Notes under the pieces: model-generated
Told to the model about the DNA's origin: nothing
The model's database searches: none
The model's input: the letters and a program-made list of their open reading frames with translations, nothing else
From: an uncultured Enterobacteriaceae bacterium
GTDB taxonomy: Bacteria > Pseudomonadota > Gammaproteobacteria > Enterobacterales > Enterobacteriaceae
Assembly: GCA_936920625.1 (NCBI GenBank)
Contig: CAKZHC010000003.1
Span: forward strand, 1 to 44,041
Length of the DNA stretch: 44,041 nucleotides
Reading direction: 5' to 3'
Position numbers and translations under genes: made by a program
Shown: piece by piece, positions 16,140 through 25,404 of the stretch
Numbering within the stretch: the stretch's first letter is position 1
Layout of the letters: each line of letters opens with the position of its first letter

Positions 16140-18599
16140 TTATTCCTGCCCAGATCCCTCGCTGGTTACCGTTAATGATTCAAGCGCGATAGCACTCTCG
16201 ATAGTCATACGTAAATCCTGCGTGATCAGTTCTGACAGTAGCTGCCAGACACGACGAACGGGAGCAATCAGCGCCTCATCTGAATCACTGATGTAACCTT
16301 CATGACGCAGTGTCATAGCCAGGGTACTAAATACTGCTTTATCAATAAATTCTGGGGAATTAATACCATGCAAAACCGAAAGGCGCTGTGCGAGCATTCT
16401 GCTCTCTTTCTCCAGACTGCAACGGCTGATTGCGGGATTAGCGCCTAACAGCGCAAAAGTAATCGCATAGCGCAGCAGCATCTCCCGCACACCTGCACCG
16501 AGCAGCTGAAGTGTGGGCATTCCGGCGTGATCTGGCCGTAATTTACCGTCATCAATAATAATCAGCTTCTGCCGGCTCAGCTCATTTGCCAGTGCATCCA
16601 CCAAAGAAGCGAGATCCTGTGTTTCCCAGTGCAGAAACAACTCACTTTTTAACAGGGGATAGATAATAGTCACCTGATGTAGTAACTCATCACGATCCAC
16701 GTTACGGTGCTGTATCACAATAGCAGCAATCAGTGACGGCATTACCAGCATATGATGAATGTTATTGCGATAGTAAGCCATTAGTACAGCCTGCTCACGC
16801 CGCAGTGCGATGATGTCACCAATGTCATCTTGTTCAATATCGAACTTGTTCATGCTGAGCGCATGTTCAAGAATCGCTTCAGGGGCGATGCCTACTACAG
16901 TAGCATGGCTGGAGTAAGGGACATTATTGAGCAACGCCTGGTAGCAGGCCAGCTGAGAGATAAGTTGCTCCCGCGTTAATGAACGCTGGAGGGAGGCAAG
17001 TAGCGCTGTCACACACAGATTGATGGCATTGGCCGCCCCGGCGGCATTGATGCGCGTCATTACCTGTCGGGCAATAGTGTTTACTGTAGGCGTGAACCAG
17101 AGGGGTCGCTGAGCTTCTATAGGGTCAACAGACTCACGCCACTCGGGGACATTGGTATTGAGCCAGGCTGTTAGCGACAGAGGCTCGCCAAAATTGACAT
17201 ATCCGTGGCCCAGTTTGCGCAGCTTACGCAGGCCGCGTATCATTTGCAGTAAATTCTCTTTCTCTTTAGTCGCACCACGTAACTCTTTGGCATAGGTTGC
17301 TACTTCCATTACGTGCTCATAACTGATGAAAATCGGAATCAGTGTAATAGGGCGACTTCCGCCCCGCAAAAGAGCCTGAATGGTCATCGCAAGAGTACCG
17401 GTTTTTGGCTCGAGCAGGCGGCCAGTGCGGGAACGGCCACCTTCCATGAAATATTCAACGGAATAACCGCGGTTGAATAATTCACCCAGATATTCACGAA
17501 AAACAGTAGAGTAAAGTTTGTTGCCCCTGAAAGTACGGCGAATAAAGAATGCACCCAAATGGCGAAAGATGGGCCCTGCCGGCCAGAAGTTTAGATTGAT
17601 CCCGGCGGCGATGTGTGGCGGTACCAGGCCTTGATGATAGATAACATAAGAGAGCAGCAAATAATCCATGTGACTACGGTGACATGGCACATATACTAGT
17701 TCATGACCATCCTGAGCCAGTTGTCGAACCCGCTCCGCACCATTAACCACGATGCCCTGATAAAGCTTATTCCAGGTCCAGCTTAGAATTCTGTCGGTGA
17801 TACGAATAGCTTCATAATTAAAGTTTGCAGCGATCTCCTCCATCATGGCAACGGCAGACTGCCGGGCTTTTTGAAGCGATATTTTTTTACTGCGTGCTTC
17901 ATCTTCAACTGCACTGGCAATGGCTTTAGATTGTAACAGGTGAGAAAACAGTTCCTGGCGAACTGGCAGAGATGGCCCCACCGTGGCCAGACGCTGGCGG
18001 GCAAAATGGATTCTGGCGACGCGAGCCAGTTTTTGGGCAATCGTTTTGTCTGTGCCGTGTTCAGTAGCGATAGCACGCAGTGATACAATAGTCGAAAAGC
18101 GAACAAAACTATCCCGCCCCAGCCAGAGAATAGCAAAGAATTTTTGAACACCGTTGAGCAGGCGGAGATGAGGCTGAGGCTGGCCCTGAACCTCCCGACC
18201 GGGAGCACGACCAAACATGACAGAAACAGGCACCATCTGTACATTCAGTTCGGGAATATTGTTGTGCAGATCCAGATAATCCTGAAATAATTTTATCGAC
18301 TGCAAATTAGGTGTGTAGTAGGGAAATACGCGAGGCCCGTCATGGATGAACACATAGCGAGGCAGTATGCCAGAACTGATTTTCAAAGGCTCCAGTGGAT
18401 CGGGCAGATCATGCCGGCGGCATACTTCCCGTAGTGTAAGAAGGTCCGCTTTAGAGTCATAAGGCAAAACATACATAATAGGACGTGTGCGGTCTAACCC
18501 TAACCCCGCAACTGGCTCCGTCGGGATAACCTTACTGCTCACCATAAATTTCAACACGATGCTTAATGACTTATAATATAAGTCGCGCAAACCTGACAT
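16140..18599 (-). CDS. plsB: Glycerol-3-phosphate acyltransferase
   Basis: Inner-membrane enzyme that acylates sn-glycerol-3-phosphate at position 1, the first step of phospholipid synthesis. The start ATG at 18599 (MSGLRDLYYKSL) matches E. coli MSGWPRIYYKLL and gives 819 residues (807 in E. coli); an upstream TTG at 18638 would add 13 atypical residues. Acyltransferase blocks are visible: PCHRSHMDYLLLSY (His-x4-Asp catalytic pair), GAFFIRRTFRGNKLYS, FMEGGRSRTGR and ITLIPIFISYEH. In E. coli plsB is divergent from dgkA; here the next gene upstream is lexA and dgkA is absent. Confidence 0.96.
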   Translation of the reverse strand: MSGLRDLYYKSLSIVLKFMVSSKVIPTEPVAGLGLDRTRPIMYVLPYDSKADLLTLREVCRRHDLPDPLEPLKISSGILPRYVFIHDGPRVFPYYTPNLQSIKLFQDYLDLHNNIPELNVQMVPVSVMFGRAPGREVQGQPQPHLRLLNGVQKFFAILWLGRDSFVRFSTIVSLRAIATEHGTDKTIAQKLARVARIHFARQRLATVGPSLPVRQELFSHLLQSKAIASAVEDEARSKKISLQKARQSAVAMMEEIAANFNYEAIRITDRILSWTWNKLYQGIVVNGAERVRQLAQDGHELVYVPCHRSHMDYLLLSYVIYHQGLVPPHIAAGINLNFWPAGPIFRHLGAFFIRRTFRGNKLYSTVFREYLGELFNRGYSVEYFMEGGRSRTGRLLEPKTGTLAMTIQALLRGGSRPITLIPIFISYEHVMEVATYAKELRGATKEKENLLQMIRGLRKLRKLGHGYVNFGEPLSLTAWLNTNVPEWRESVDPIEAQRPLWFTPTVNTIARQVMTRINAAGAANAINLCVTALLASLQRSLTREQLISQLACYQALLNNVPYSSHATVVGIAPEAILEHALSMNKFDIEQDDIGDIIALRREQAVLMAYYRNNIHHMLVMPSLIAAIVIQHRNVDRDELLHQVTIIYPLLKSELFLHWETQDLASLVDALANELSRQKLIIIDDGKLRPDHAGMPTLQLLGAGVREMLLRYAITFALLGANPAISRCSLEKESRMLAQRLSVLHGINSPEFIDKAVFSTLAMTLRHEGYISDSDEALIAPVRRVWQLLSELITQDLRMTIESAIALESLTVTSEGSGQE

Positions 18600-18914
18600 A
18601 GATAATTTAAAGCCTCTTAATTTAGTTGAGCGCGGCAAGCATACCAGAAAAAGATACTCAGGTCTGGCAGGGGCTCATAATGCTTATGATGTCGCTGTTG
18701 ATAATACTCTCATCTGACCTGCCGGAAATGGCCGACAGTGTACATCGATCGCGGCGCACATCAGATAGTTGAAACTCTAAGAATACTGCCCTAGCCGTAA
18801 AAGCCAGGCATCCAGTCAAGCATCATAATTATGTCTGGCTGACGATGAAATTCTACTGTCTCTGTTCAGATGCAAATCAGGTGCAGAATAACTTTTAGTT
18901 TTCATTGAATAATT
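18600..18914. other. plsB-lexA intergenic region, no dgkA
   Basis: About 315 bases occupy the place where E. coli carries dgkA (diacylglycerol kinase, about 120 residues). No open frame with the DgkA motif is present. A short GATAGTTGAAACTCT at 18756-18770 resembles the start of the dgkA active-site region, but similarity does not continue convincingly. Confidence 0.5.
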
Positions 18915-18954
18915 ACCTGTATATACTCATGGATAACTGTACAAAAAAACAGGG
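18915..18954 (+). promoter_or_regulatory. Two tandem LexA boxes over the lexA promoter
   Basis: Box 1 (18915-18934) has CTG at 18917 and TATATACTCA as its 10-base core, identical to E. coli lexA box 1, but ends in TGG instead of CAG. Box 2 (18935-18954) is CTG-TACAAAAAAA-CAG, a full CTG-N10-CAG. They abut as in E. coli. TATACT (18922-18927) inside box 1 is the -10 element, so LexA would block its own promoter. Confidence 0.85.
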
Positions 18955-18960
18955 GGCTGG

Positions 18961-19572
18961 ATGAAACCATTAACCGCAAGGCAGCAGCAGGTGTTTGACA
19001 TGATCTATGGTCATATCAACCAAACAGGGATGCCACCGACTCGTGCTGAGATAGCACAGAGGCTGGGTTTTCGCTCCCCTAATGCGGCGGAGGAACATCT
19101 CAAGGCACTGGCGCGCAAAGGTGTTATAGAAATTGTTTCAGGCACTTCCAGGGGCATCAGATTATTGCAGGGGGTGCAGGAGCGTGGGCTGCCATTGGTT
19201 GGCCGGGTAGCAGCCGGAGAACCTCTGCTGGCTCAGGAACATATCGAAGATTATCTCAGCATCTCTCCCGGTTTGTTCAAACCTCAGGTCGACTTTATCT
19301 TGCGTGTAAGTGGCATGTCCATGAAAAATATCGGTATTTTGGATGGTGACCTTCTCGCAGTACATAAAACTCAGGACGTGCGTAACGGTCAGGTGGTGGT
19401 TGCGCGTATTGATGATAACGTGACGGTTAAACGTTTGCAAAAACAGGGTAATATCGTACGGCTGCTGGCAGAAAATAGTGAGTATTCGCCTATCGTTGTT
19501 GATTTGAGCCAGCAAGAATTAAGCATAGAGGGCGTGGCGGTAGGCGTCATTCGCAGAGGCAACTGGCTATAA
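18961..19572 (+). CDS. lexA: LexA repressor, SOS response
   Basis: Represses SOS genes and self-cleaves when stimulated by RecA filaments. The 203 residues compare with 202 in E. coli, the extra residue lying in the linker. The N-terminal winged helix (PPTRAEIAQRLGFRSPNAAEEHLKAL) binds DNA. The cleavage bond is Ala85-Gly86 in GRVAAGEP. The catalytic pair is Ser120 in RVSGMSMKN and Lys157 in NVTVKRLQ, each shifted by one from E. coli. The start follows AGGGGG closely. Autoregulated through two upstream boxes and probably transcribed with dinF, 57 bases downstream. Confidence 0.97.
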   Translation: MKPLTARQQQVFDMIYGHINQTGMPPTRAEIAQRLGFRSPNAAEEHLKALARKGVIEIVSGTSRGIRLLQGVQERGLPLVGRVAAGEPLLAQEHIEDYLSISPGLFKPQVDFILRVSGMSMKNIGILDGDLLAVHKTQDVRNGQVVVARIDDNVTVKRLQKQGNIVRLLAENSEYSPIVVDLSQQELSIEGVAVGVIRRGNWL

Positions 19573-19629
19573 TAACGCACTTTTGCACCATTTTGGATAT
19601 AAGGCTCAGGACTGGCGATAGTAACCTTC

Positions 19630-20976
19630 ATGTTGCGCAGTAAACTCATGCGATTTTTCACTCCTGCGGATAAACAGCTCTGGTTTTTGGCGTTGCCAAT
19701 GATCCTTTCTAATATCAGTGTTCCATTGCAAGGACTTGTTGATACAGCGGTCATTGGACATCTCGACAGTACAGTCTATCTTGGCGGTGTGGCTGTAGGG
19801 ACCACTGCGACTAACCTGTTGTTTATGCTGCTGCTTTTTTTACGCATGAGCACGACTGGTCTGGCGGCTCAGGCATTTGGTTCAGATAACAAGTTAGCGC
19901 TGGCCAGGACGCTGATGCAGCCATTGCTCCTTGCCCTGATAGCTGCGGGCGCAATATTACTACTAAAACGCCCGCTGATTACTCTGGCAGCATGGTCTGT
20001 AGGTGGTGCCCCGGACGTGATGACTCAGGCATCAGCGTTTATGTCCGTCCGCTGGCTTGGCGCGCCAGCCACTCTGCTCAACATGGTCCTGCTGGGCTGG
20101 CTGTTGGGAGTGCAATATGCGCGTGGGCCAGTCATCCTGCTGGTAACGGGGAATCTGGTGAATATTTTGCTCGTTCTCTGGTTCGTGACAGGTATTGGCT
20201 GGGGTGTCAGAGGGGCTGCGGCTGCGACTGTCATTGCGGAGTATTGTACCCTCGCTATCGGACTGGTAATGGTCTGGCATGTATTACGTTTGCGTGCAGT
20301 GGCTCCGGATTTAATCAAACAGGGCTGGCGTGGCCGTTATGGCCATCTGCTCAGAGTTAACCGCGATATCCTGTTGCGTTCTTTCATTTTGCAGTTTTGT
20401 TTTACCTTGTTAACGGTAGCAGGAGCGCGTATGGGTAACGATATTGTTGCAGTGAATGCAATATTATTAATGTTCCTCACGTTTAGCGCTTATGCACTGG
20501 ATGGTCTGGCGTATGCCGTAGAGGCTTGTTCCGGGCAGGCGGTGGGTGCTCGTGATTCTGCCAGGCTCAGTGCTGTCTGGCATGCTGCCTGTCGCCAGGC
20601 AGGGCTGGTTGCGCTGTTATTCTCCCTATTCTATTTGTTGTCTGGCCCACAAATAATCAGTTTGCTGACGTCATTACCGGAACTGCAAGTGCTGGCAGCT
20701 CACTATCTGGGTTGGCAAATCGTGCTGCCTTTGGTGGGTGTCTGGTGTTATTTGCTGGATGGTATGTTCATAGGCGCTATGCGTGCCAGTGATATGCGTG
20801 ACAGCATGGCAATTGCCGCCGCGGGCTATCTGCTGACGTTGCTTACGTTGCCTGTTCTGGAAAATCATGGCCTGTGGCTGGCCATGATGGTCTTTTTGTC
20901 GCTCCGGGGAGCGACATTATGGTTTATCTGGCGGCGGGAGTGGCAGCTCGGACGCTGGTTTTCACATATCCAGTGA
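19630..20976 (+). CDS. dinF: DinF, MATE family multidrug/oxidant efflux transporter
   Basis: SOS-induced inner-membrane transporter of the MATE family, with twelve predicted hydrophobic segments in two repeats. Family matches include PMILSNISVPLQGLVDTAVIGHLDS, LLFMLLLFLRMSTTGLAAQAFG and YALDGLAYAVEACSGQAVGARD, the last being the repeat of the MATE motif. At 448 residues it is full length. The annotated ATG (19630) and the later ATG at 19648 (MRFFTPADKQLW) both lack strong ribosome sites; the second matches the E. coli N-terminus better. It follows lexA on the same strand with no terminator in the 57-base gap, so LexA should control it. Confidence 0.94.
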   Translation: MLRSKLMRFFTPADKQLWFLALPMILSNISVPLQGLVDTAVIGHLDSTVYLGGVAVGTTATNLLFMLLLFLRMSTTGLAAQAFGSDNKLALARTLMQPLLLALIAAGAILLLKRPLITLAAWSVGGAPDVMTQASAFMSVRWLGAPATLLNMVLLGWLLGVQYARGPVILLVTGNLVNILLVLWFVTGIGWGVRGAAAATVIAEYCTLAIGLVMVWHVLRLRAVAPDLIKQGWRGRYGHLLRVNRDILLRSFILQFCFTLLTVAGARMGNDIVAVNAILLMFLTFSAYALDGLAYAVEACSGQAVGARDSARLSAVWHAACRQAGLVALLFSLFYLLSGPQIISLLTSLPELQVLAAHYLGWQIVLPLVGVWCYLLDGMFIGAMRASDMRDSMAIAAAGYLLTLLTLPVLENHGLWLAMMVFLSLRGATLWFIWRREWQLGRWFSHIQ

Positions 20977-21006
20977 GCTCAATTCTTCAGTGCAACTTTC
21001 AGTTGT

Positions 21007-21015
21007 TGCTATACT
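21007..21015 (+). promoter_or_regulatory. Extended -10 promoter of yjbJ
   Basis: TGCTATACT at 21007-21015 contains TATACT (21010-21015) with TG-N-T-type extension and CTATACTT context as favoured by RpoS. TTCAGT about 18 bases upstream is a weak -35. The yjbJ start lies about 92 bases downstream. In E. coli yjbJ is RpoS-dependent, which fits. Confidence 0.5.
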
Positions 21016-21106
21016 TTGCATTAGGCGTTAATCCAGTCTCTTACTGGCATGACGCCACTGCATATCAGATAAAAACATGATGTTGCTCTACTAAAGGAGT
21101 CACAAA

Positions 21107-21316
21107 ATGAACCATCCTCAAGCCAGTGGTAACTGGAATCAGTTTAAAGGTAAAATCAAAGAGAAATGGGGTAAGCTGACCGACAATGATCTGACAGCCA
21201 TTGAGGGAAAACGTGATCAGCTCATTGGCAAAATTCAACAACATTACGGCTATACCCGCGAGGAAGCAGAAAAAGAAGTTGATAGCTGGAAAGGTCTGAA
21301 TGATTTTCGTTGGTAA
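21107..21316 (+). CDS. yjbJ: CsbD family stress protein YjbJ
   Basis: A 69-residue, highly charged cytoplasmic protein of the CsbD family, the same length as E. coli YjbJ. Landmarks are GNWNQFKGKIKEKWGKLTDND, IEGKRDQLIGKIQQHYGY and the C-terminal ...NDFRW. The ribosome site AAAGGAG is strong and 7 bases from the ATG. These proteins are abundant in stationary phase and osmotic stress; their molecular role is unknown. It lies between dinF and zur, as in E. coli. Confidence 0.93.
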   Translation: MNHPQASGNWNQFKGKIKEKWGKLTDNDLTAIEGKRDQLIGKIQQHYGYTREEAEKEVDSWKGLNDFRW

Positions 21317-21412
21317 TAATCTTAGCCTGCGGCCGTAACTTCATCTGTAAAGTGTGGGCATTCGCTGACTGAATACCGGGAGTGCTCACGGTAATTTGTT
21401 GCCGGTAGTAAG

Positions 21413-21937
21413 CTAAAGATTACCCCTTCCCTGCTTACGTGTGGTGTGTCTGCTGTGGTTATGTTTGCGTTGATGAGCTTTTTTACAGGTTCTGATTTGC
21501 GTACATTTCGCGCAGCACCCATGCGCTTCAATAATGCTGCTATCTGGAATGAACCCCATTTTTCCGGCCAGGGTTTTCAGCATCTCCTGCACTCCTTCAG
21601 CATGCTGTTCAGTTATGTTGCCACACCGATTGCAGATCAACATCACTGATGTATGTGCCGGTTCTGCAAAGTGATGACACACCAGGAAGCTGTTAGTCGA
21701 TTCCACCCGATGAATAAAACCCTGTTCGAGAAGAAAATCAAGGGCCCGGTAAACAGTAGGTGGTTTGGCCTGCGGTTTTGAAGCGCGTAACAAGTCGAGC
21801 AGGTCGTAAGCGCTGATGGCACTTTGCTGTTGAGCCATCAGGCGTAGCACTTCATGCCGCTGCGGAGTCATGCGGACCTTGCGCTGCTGGCACAGAAGCC
21901 GTGCCTGGGTAAGAAACGCTTCACACTCAATACTCAT
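21413..21937 (-). CDS. zur: Zinc uptake regulator Zur (Fur family)
   Basis: Zinc-sensing repressor of high-affinity zinc uptake. I place the start at 21937 (MSIECEAFLTQARLLCQQ) because AGGA lies 7 bases upstream and this aligns with E. coli; the product is then 174 residues (171 in E. coli). A longer in-frame start at 21982 has no ribosome site. Landmarks: VRMTPQRHEVLRLM, the winged helix KPPTVYRALDFLLEQGFIHRVEST, then the structural zinc cysteines in ICNRCG and CAKC. The C-terminal tail is His/Lys/Arg-rich. It is convergent with yjbJ. Confidence 0.94.
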   Translation of the reverse strand: MSIECEAFLTQARLLCQQRKVRMTPQRHEVLRLMAQQQSAISAYDLLDLLRASKPQAKPPTVYRALDFLLEQGFIHRVESTNSFLVCHHFAEPAHTSVMLICNRCGNITEQHAEGVQEMLKTLAGKMGFIPDSSIIEAHGCCAKCTQIRTCKKAHQRKHNHSRHTTRKQGRGNL

Positions 21938-22204
21938 TTGCTCGTCCTGGGTGATATCAGAGTTTAATGTATCATATTCCACGCATCAGAGATGGGGATG
22001 AATATGCCCAGTGCCTTCAGGCTGATTCGGCCGGTTATTGGGCTCAATTGCCCTGCCATTTGCTGGCTATCTCAACGTCAACTCTTCGTTATGTCAGAAT
22101 CAGAACATCACAAGGGCGACGTTAAACCCTCTGTTACAGAGGGAAGCGTGGGGCCCGGCCATTTTTTACAGATGCCAGCGCCTCCTACCAGTTGATCAGC
22201 AAAG

Positions 22205-22233
22205 CCGGCTCCGGGAAGATTTTCCGGAGCCGG
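22205..22233 (-). terminator. Terminator-like hairpin after betA
   Basis: CCGGCTCCGG (22205-22214) and CCGGAGCCGG (22224-22233) are a perfect 10-base inverted repeat; two further A-T pairs close a very small loop. It begins 5 bases after the betA stop on the minus strand. The following T-run is weak, so it may act mainly by stabilising the 3' end. Confidence 0.65.
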
Positions 22234-22238
22234 GGATA

Positions 22239-23918
22239 TCATACAGCCGTGCGGCGTAATTGTGCATTCCCGGCAATATAGTAAGGTACCTCAATGCATG
22301 GCAGAGCTGGTCGGTTTCGGATCATATCGGCAATTTTCTCGGCAATCATAATGGTGGGCGCATTAAGATTGCCGGTAGTGATTTGCGGCATGATGGAGGC
22401 ATCTACTACTCGCAAGCCATCCAGACCATGTACTTTGCCATCGCTGCCGACAACAGCCATATCATGATAACCCATGGCATTCGAACAGGAGGGATGATAG
22501 GCAGTTTCTGCATAATGACTAATAAAGCCATCTATTCCGGCATCGCTTTGTAAACCGGCTCCTGGGGAGAGTTCGCGGCCACAGAAGGGCGCCAGCGCCC
22601 GCTGTGCCATGATTTCTCGGGTGATTTTAATAGCCGCCCGAAACTCACGCCAGTCCTGTTGATGGGACATGTAATTGAAGCGGATAGCAGGGGGGGAAAA
22701 GGGATCTTTAGATCGTAGCTGCACACTGCCCCGGCTGGGTGATCGCATGGAACCCACGTGCGCCTGAAAACTATGAATTTTAATAGGATTCGAGCCATTG
22801 TAATTAACTGCCAGGGGCAGAAAATGATACTGGATATTGGGCCATCCAAATTCCTGATGGGAGCGTATAAAGCCCCCCGCTTCAAAATGATTACTGGCAC
22901 CCGGCCCTGTACCATTTACCAGCCATTCGATACCAATAGCTGGCTTGTTGTAGAACTTCATTGCGGACGACAGCGACACCGGCTGCCGGCATTCATACTG
23001 GAGATACATCTCCAGATGGTCCTGAAGATTCTCGCCTACTCCGGGTAGCGCCTGCACCACAGGAATATCCAGTGATTTTAATAAATCGCCGGGACCGACC
23101 CCTGAGCGTTGCAGAATTTGAGGAGAAGCGATAGCGCCAGCACACAACAACACTTCCCGATTGACAAAGGCCTGCTCCTGTTTGTTTTCGCGTAACCAGC
23201 AGATGCCGTGAGCGCTTTGGTTGTTGAACAGGATACGATCTGTCATGGCATGGGTAACAATGGTCAGGTTAGGGCGCGAGCGTGCCTGATCGAGATAACT
23301 TCGTGCTGTGCTGGCGCGGCGTCCCTGAGGTGTGACAGTACGATCCATCGGACCGAATCCTTCCTGTTGATAACCATTAAGATCATCGGTACGGGGATAA
23401 CCTGCCTGAACACTGGCTTCTACCATGGCGTGAAACAGAATATTATTGTTGTTTTTTGGCGTCGTAACGCTCAGGGGGCCGCTGTCTCCGTGATAATCAT
23501 TCCCGCCGATATCGCGTCGTTCAGCAGCTTTAAAGTAGGGCAGGCAGTGAAGATAGCTCCAGTTTTCGAGGCCTGACTGGCTGGCCCAGTTATCATAATC
23601 CAGCGCATTGCCACGTATATAGCACATCCCGTTGATCAGTGACGACCCGCCTAATCCTTTACCCCGCCCGCACTCCATACGGCGGTTGTTCATGAACGGC
23701 TCTGGTTCAGTAAGATAAGCCCAGTTATAGCGCCGTCCCTGTAGCGGGTAAGCCAGAGCAGCAGGCATTTGCGTGCGAAAATCCAGACGATAATCGGGGC
23801 CGCCGGCTTCCAGTAGTAATACAGTGACATCTGGGTCTTCTGTCAGACGTGCTGCCAGCACGTTACCGGCTGACCCTGCTCCAATGATGATATAGTCGTA
23901 CTCCCTGTTGATTTTCAT
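22239..23918 (-). CDS. betA: Choline dehydrogenase BetA
   Basis: FAD-dependent GMC oxidoreductase that oxidises choline to betaine aldehyde at the membrane; the electrons go to the respiratory chain. The 559 residues compare with 556 in E. coli. The N-terminal dinucleotide motif is YIIIGAGSAGNVLAARL. GMC signatures are GRGKGLGGSSLINGMCYIRG and the segment ILQRSGVGPGDLL. The active-site His is in ETAYHPSCSNAMGYH, and the C-terminal FAD block is VVDASIMPQITTGNLNAPTIMIAEKIAD. It lies 13 bases downstream of betB, in the same transcript. With BetB it makes glycine betaine, a compatible solute. Confidence 0.95.
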   Translation of the reverse strand: MKINREYDYIIIGAGSAGNVLAARLTEDPDVTVLLLEAGGPDYRLDFRTQMPAALAYPLQGRRYNWAYLTEPEPFMNNRRMECGRGKGLGGSSLINGMCYIRGNALDYDNWASQSGLENWSYLHCLPYFKAAERRDIGGNDYHGDSGPLSVTTPKNNNNILFHAMVEASVQAGYPRTDDLNGYQQEGFGPMDRTVTPQGRRASTARSYLDQARSRPNLTIVTHAMTDRILFNNQSAHGICWLRENKQEQAFVNREVLLCAGAIASPQILQRSGVGPGDLLKSLDIPVVQALPGVGENLQDHLEMYLQYECRQPVSLSSAMKFYNKPAIGIEWLVNGTGPGASNHFEAGGFIRSHQEFGWPNIQYHFLPLAVNYNGSNPIKIHSFQAHVGSMRSPSRGSVQLRSKDPFSPPAIRFNYMSHQQDWREFRAAIKITREIMAQRALAPFCGRELSPGAGLQSDAGIDGFISHYAETAYHPSCSNAMGYHDMAVVGSDGKVHGLDGLRVVDASIMPQITTGNLNAPTIMIAEKIADMIRNRPALPCIEVPYYIAGNAQLRRTAV

Positions 23919-23931
23919 CTTCTGCCTCTTG

Positions 23932-25404
23932 TCAGAACAGTGATTTGAAAGGATTCAGCTCAACCTGAACTGATTTAATGCGAGTGTAGTGATGCAATGT
24001 AGAGAGGCCGTTTTCGCGCCCCACACCTGATTGTTTATAGCCGCCTACAGGCATCTGGGCGGGAGACTCACCCCAGGTATTGATCCAGCAGATGCCCGCC
24101 TGAATCTGATGAATAATGCGATGTGCCTTTGCCAGGTTTGTGGTGACAACGCCTGCTGCCAGTCCAAAGTGAGTATTGTTAGCGCGCCTGATGACCTCCG
24201 GTTCATTATCGTATGTAAGAATGCTCATTACCGGGCCAAAGATTTCCTCTCTGACGATAGTGTGGTCGTCGGTACAGTCAGTAAATATGGTGGGTTGTAC
24301 AAACGCGCCCTGTGCGAAAACGCCGGAGGTTTCTCTCTGCCCCCCGGTTAACAAAACTGCCCCCTCGCGTTTGCCTTGTTCGATGTAGCGCAGAACGTTG
24401 TCCATATGGCTAAAACTGACCAGTGGACCAAAGTTAGTAGCGGGATCGTCCGGCAGACCAACACGCATGCGTTTCACCCTTATCATCAATGCTTGTTCGA
24501 GTGCACTCTTTTGTGAGCGGTGAACGAATACTCGGGTGCCATTAGTGCATACCTGCCCCGAGCTATAAAAGTTTGCCATCATGGCGATGTCTGCGGCCTG
24601 ACTGATATCGGCATCGGGCAGAATAATAAGCGGTGATTTGCCACCCAGCTCCATGGTGACTTCTTTTAGTGTTGAGGCTGCCGTACTGGCCATCACCTTT
24701 TTGCCGGTTTCAATCCCCCCGGTGAAAGAGATTTTTTCGATGCGCTGATGTTCAGTCAGCCACTGTCCTGTCTCGCGGCCTGAACCCTGCACCACGTTAA
24801 AAACACCATCAGGCAAGCCCGCTTCAGTATAGATCTCAGCCAGCCTGAGTGCGGTTAGCGGTGTCGTTTCGCTTGGCTTAAATATCATGGCATTACCTGC
24901 CGCCAGCGCGGGTGCCGACTTCCATAGGGCTATCTGAATCGGGTAATTCCAGGCACCAATGCCGGCAGTGACGCCAAGTGGTTCACGGCGGGTATAGAAA
25001 AAACTACTATCCCGCAGGGGGTATTGTTCGCCCTCAATGGCGGCTGCCAGGCCGGCATAATATTCCAGTACGTCAGCACCAGTAACAATGTCTGTGGCCA
25101 GGGTTTCAGATATAGGCTTGCCCGTATCCTGTGTTTCCAGACGCGCCAGGGAATCATTACGTTCACGTAAAATAGCGACTGCACGCAGCAGAATACGTGA
25201 GCGTTCGGTGGCGGTCATGGCTGCCCATACGCGCTGGCCGCTCTCCGCGCTTTCAACAGCGCGTTCAATGTCGGCACGGGTTGCGCGCTGAACATCGGCT
25301 AGCACTTCTCCATTAGCGGGATTAATGGTGCTAAATGTGTCACTGCCACTGGCGTCAGTCAGTTTGCCGTGAATAAAAAGTTTTTGCAGGGGGTAGAGTG
25401 CCAT
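23932..25404 (-). CDS. betB: Betaine aldehyde dehydrogenase BetB
   Basis: NAD(P)-dependent oxidation of betaine aldehyde to glycine betaine. The start at 25404 (MALYPLQKLFIHG) has AAGGAA about 9 bases upstream and gives 490 residues, the length of E. coli BetB; an in-frame ATG at 25428 has no good site. Aldehyde dehydrogenase landmarks: AWNYPIQIALWKSAPALAAGNAMIFKPSE, SFTGGIETGKKV, the general base in MELGGKSPL, and the nucleophile in SSGQVCTNGTRVF. In E. coli betI lies upstream of betB in the same operon; here the gene is first and the repressor is missing. Confidence 0.95.
   Translation of the reverse strand: MALYPLQKLFIHGKLTDASGSDTFSTINPANGEVLADVQRATRADIERAVESAESGQRVWAAMTATERSRILLRAVAILRERNDSLARLETQDTGKPISETLATDIVTGADVLEYYAGLAAAIEGEQYPLRDSSFFYTRREPLGVTAGIGAWNYPIQIALWKSAPALAAGNAMIFKPSETTPLTALRLAEIYTEAGLPDGVFNVVQGSGRETGQWLTEHQRIEKISFTGGIETGKKVMASTAASTLKEVTMELGGKSPLIILPDADISQAADIAMMANFYSSGQVCTNGTRVFVHRSQKSALEQALMIRVKRMRVGLPDDPATNFGPLVSFSHMDNVLRYIEQGKREGAVLLTGGQRETSGVFAQGAFVQPTIFTDCTDDHTIVREEIFGPVMSILTYDNEPEVIRRANNTHFGLAAGVVTTNLAKAHRIIHQIQAGICWINTWGESPAQMPVGGYKQSGVGRENGLSTLHHYTRIKSVQVELNPFKSLF

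Noticed and set aside
18756..18835. Possible decayed dgkA fragment
   Set aside because: The first 15 bases (GATAGTTGAAACTCT) resemble recalled E. coli dgkA, but the following positions match little better than chance and no frame is preserved.
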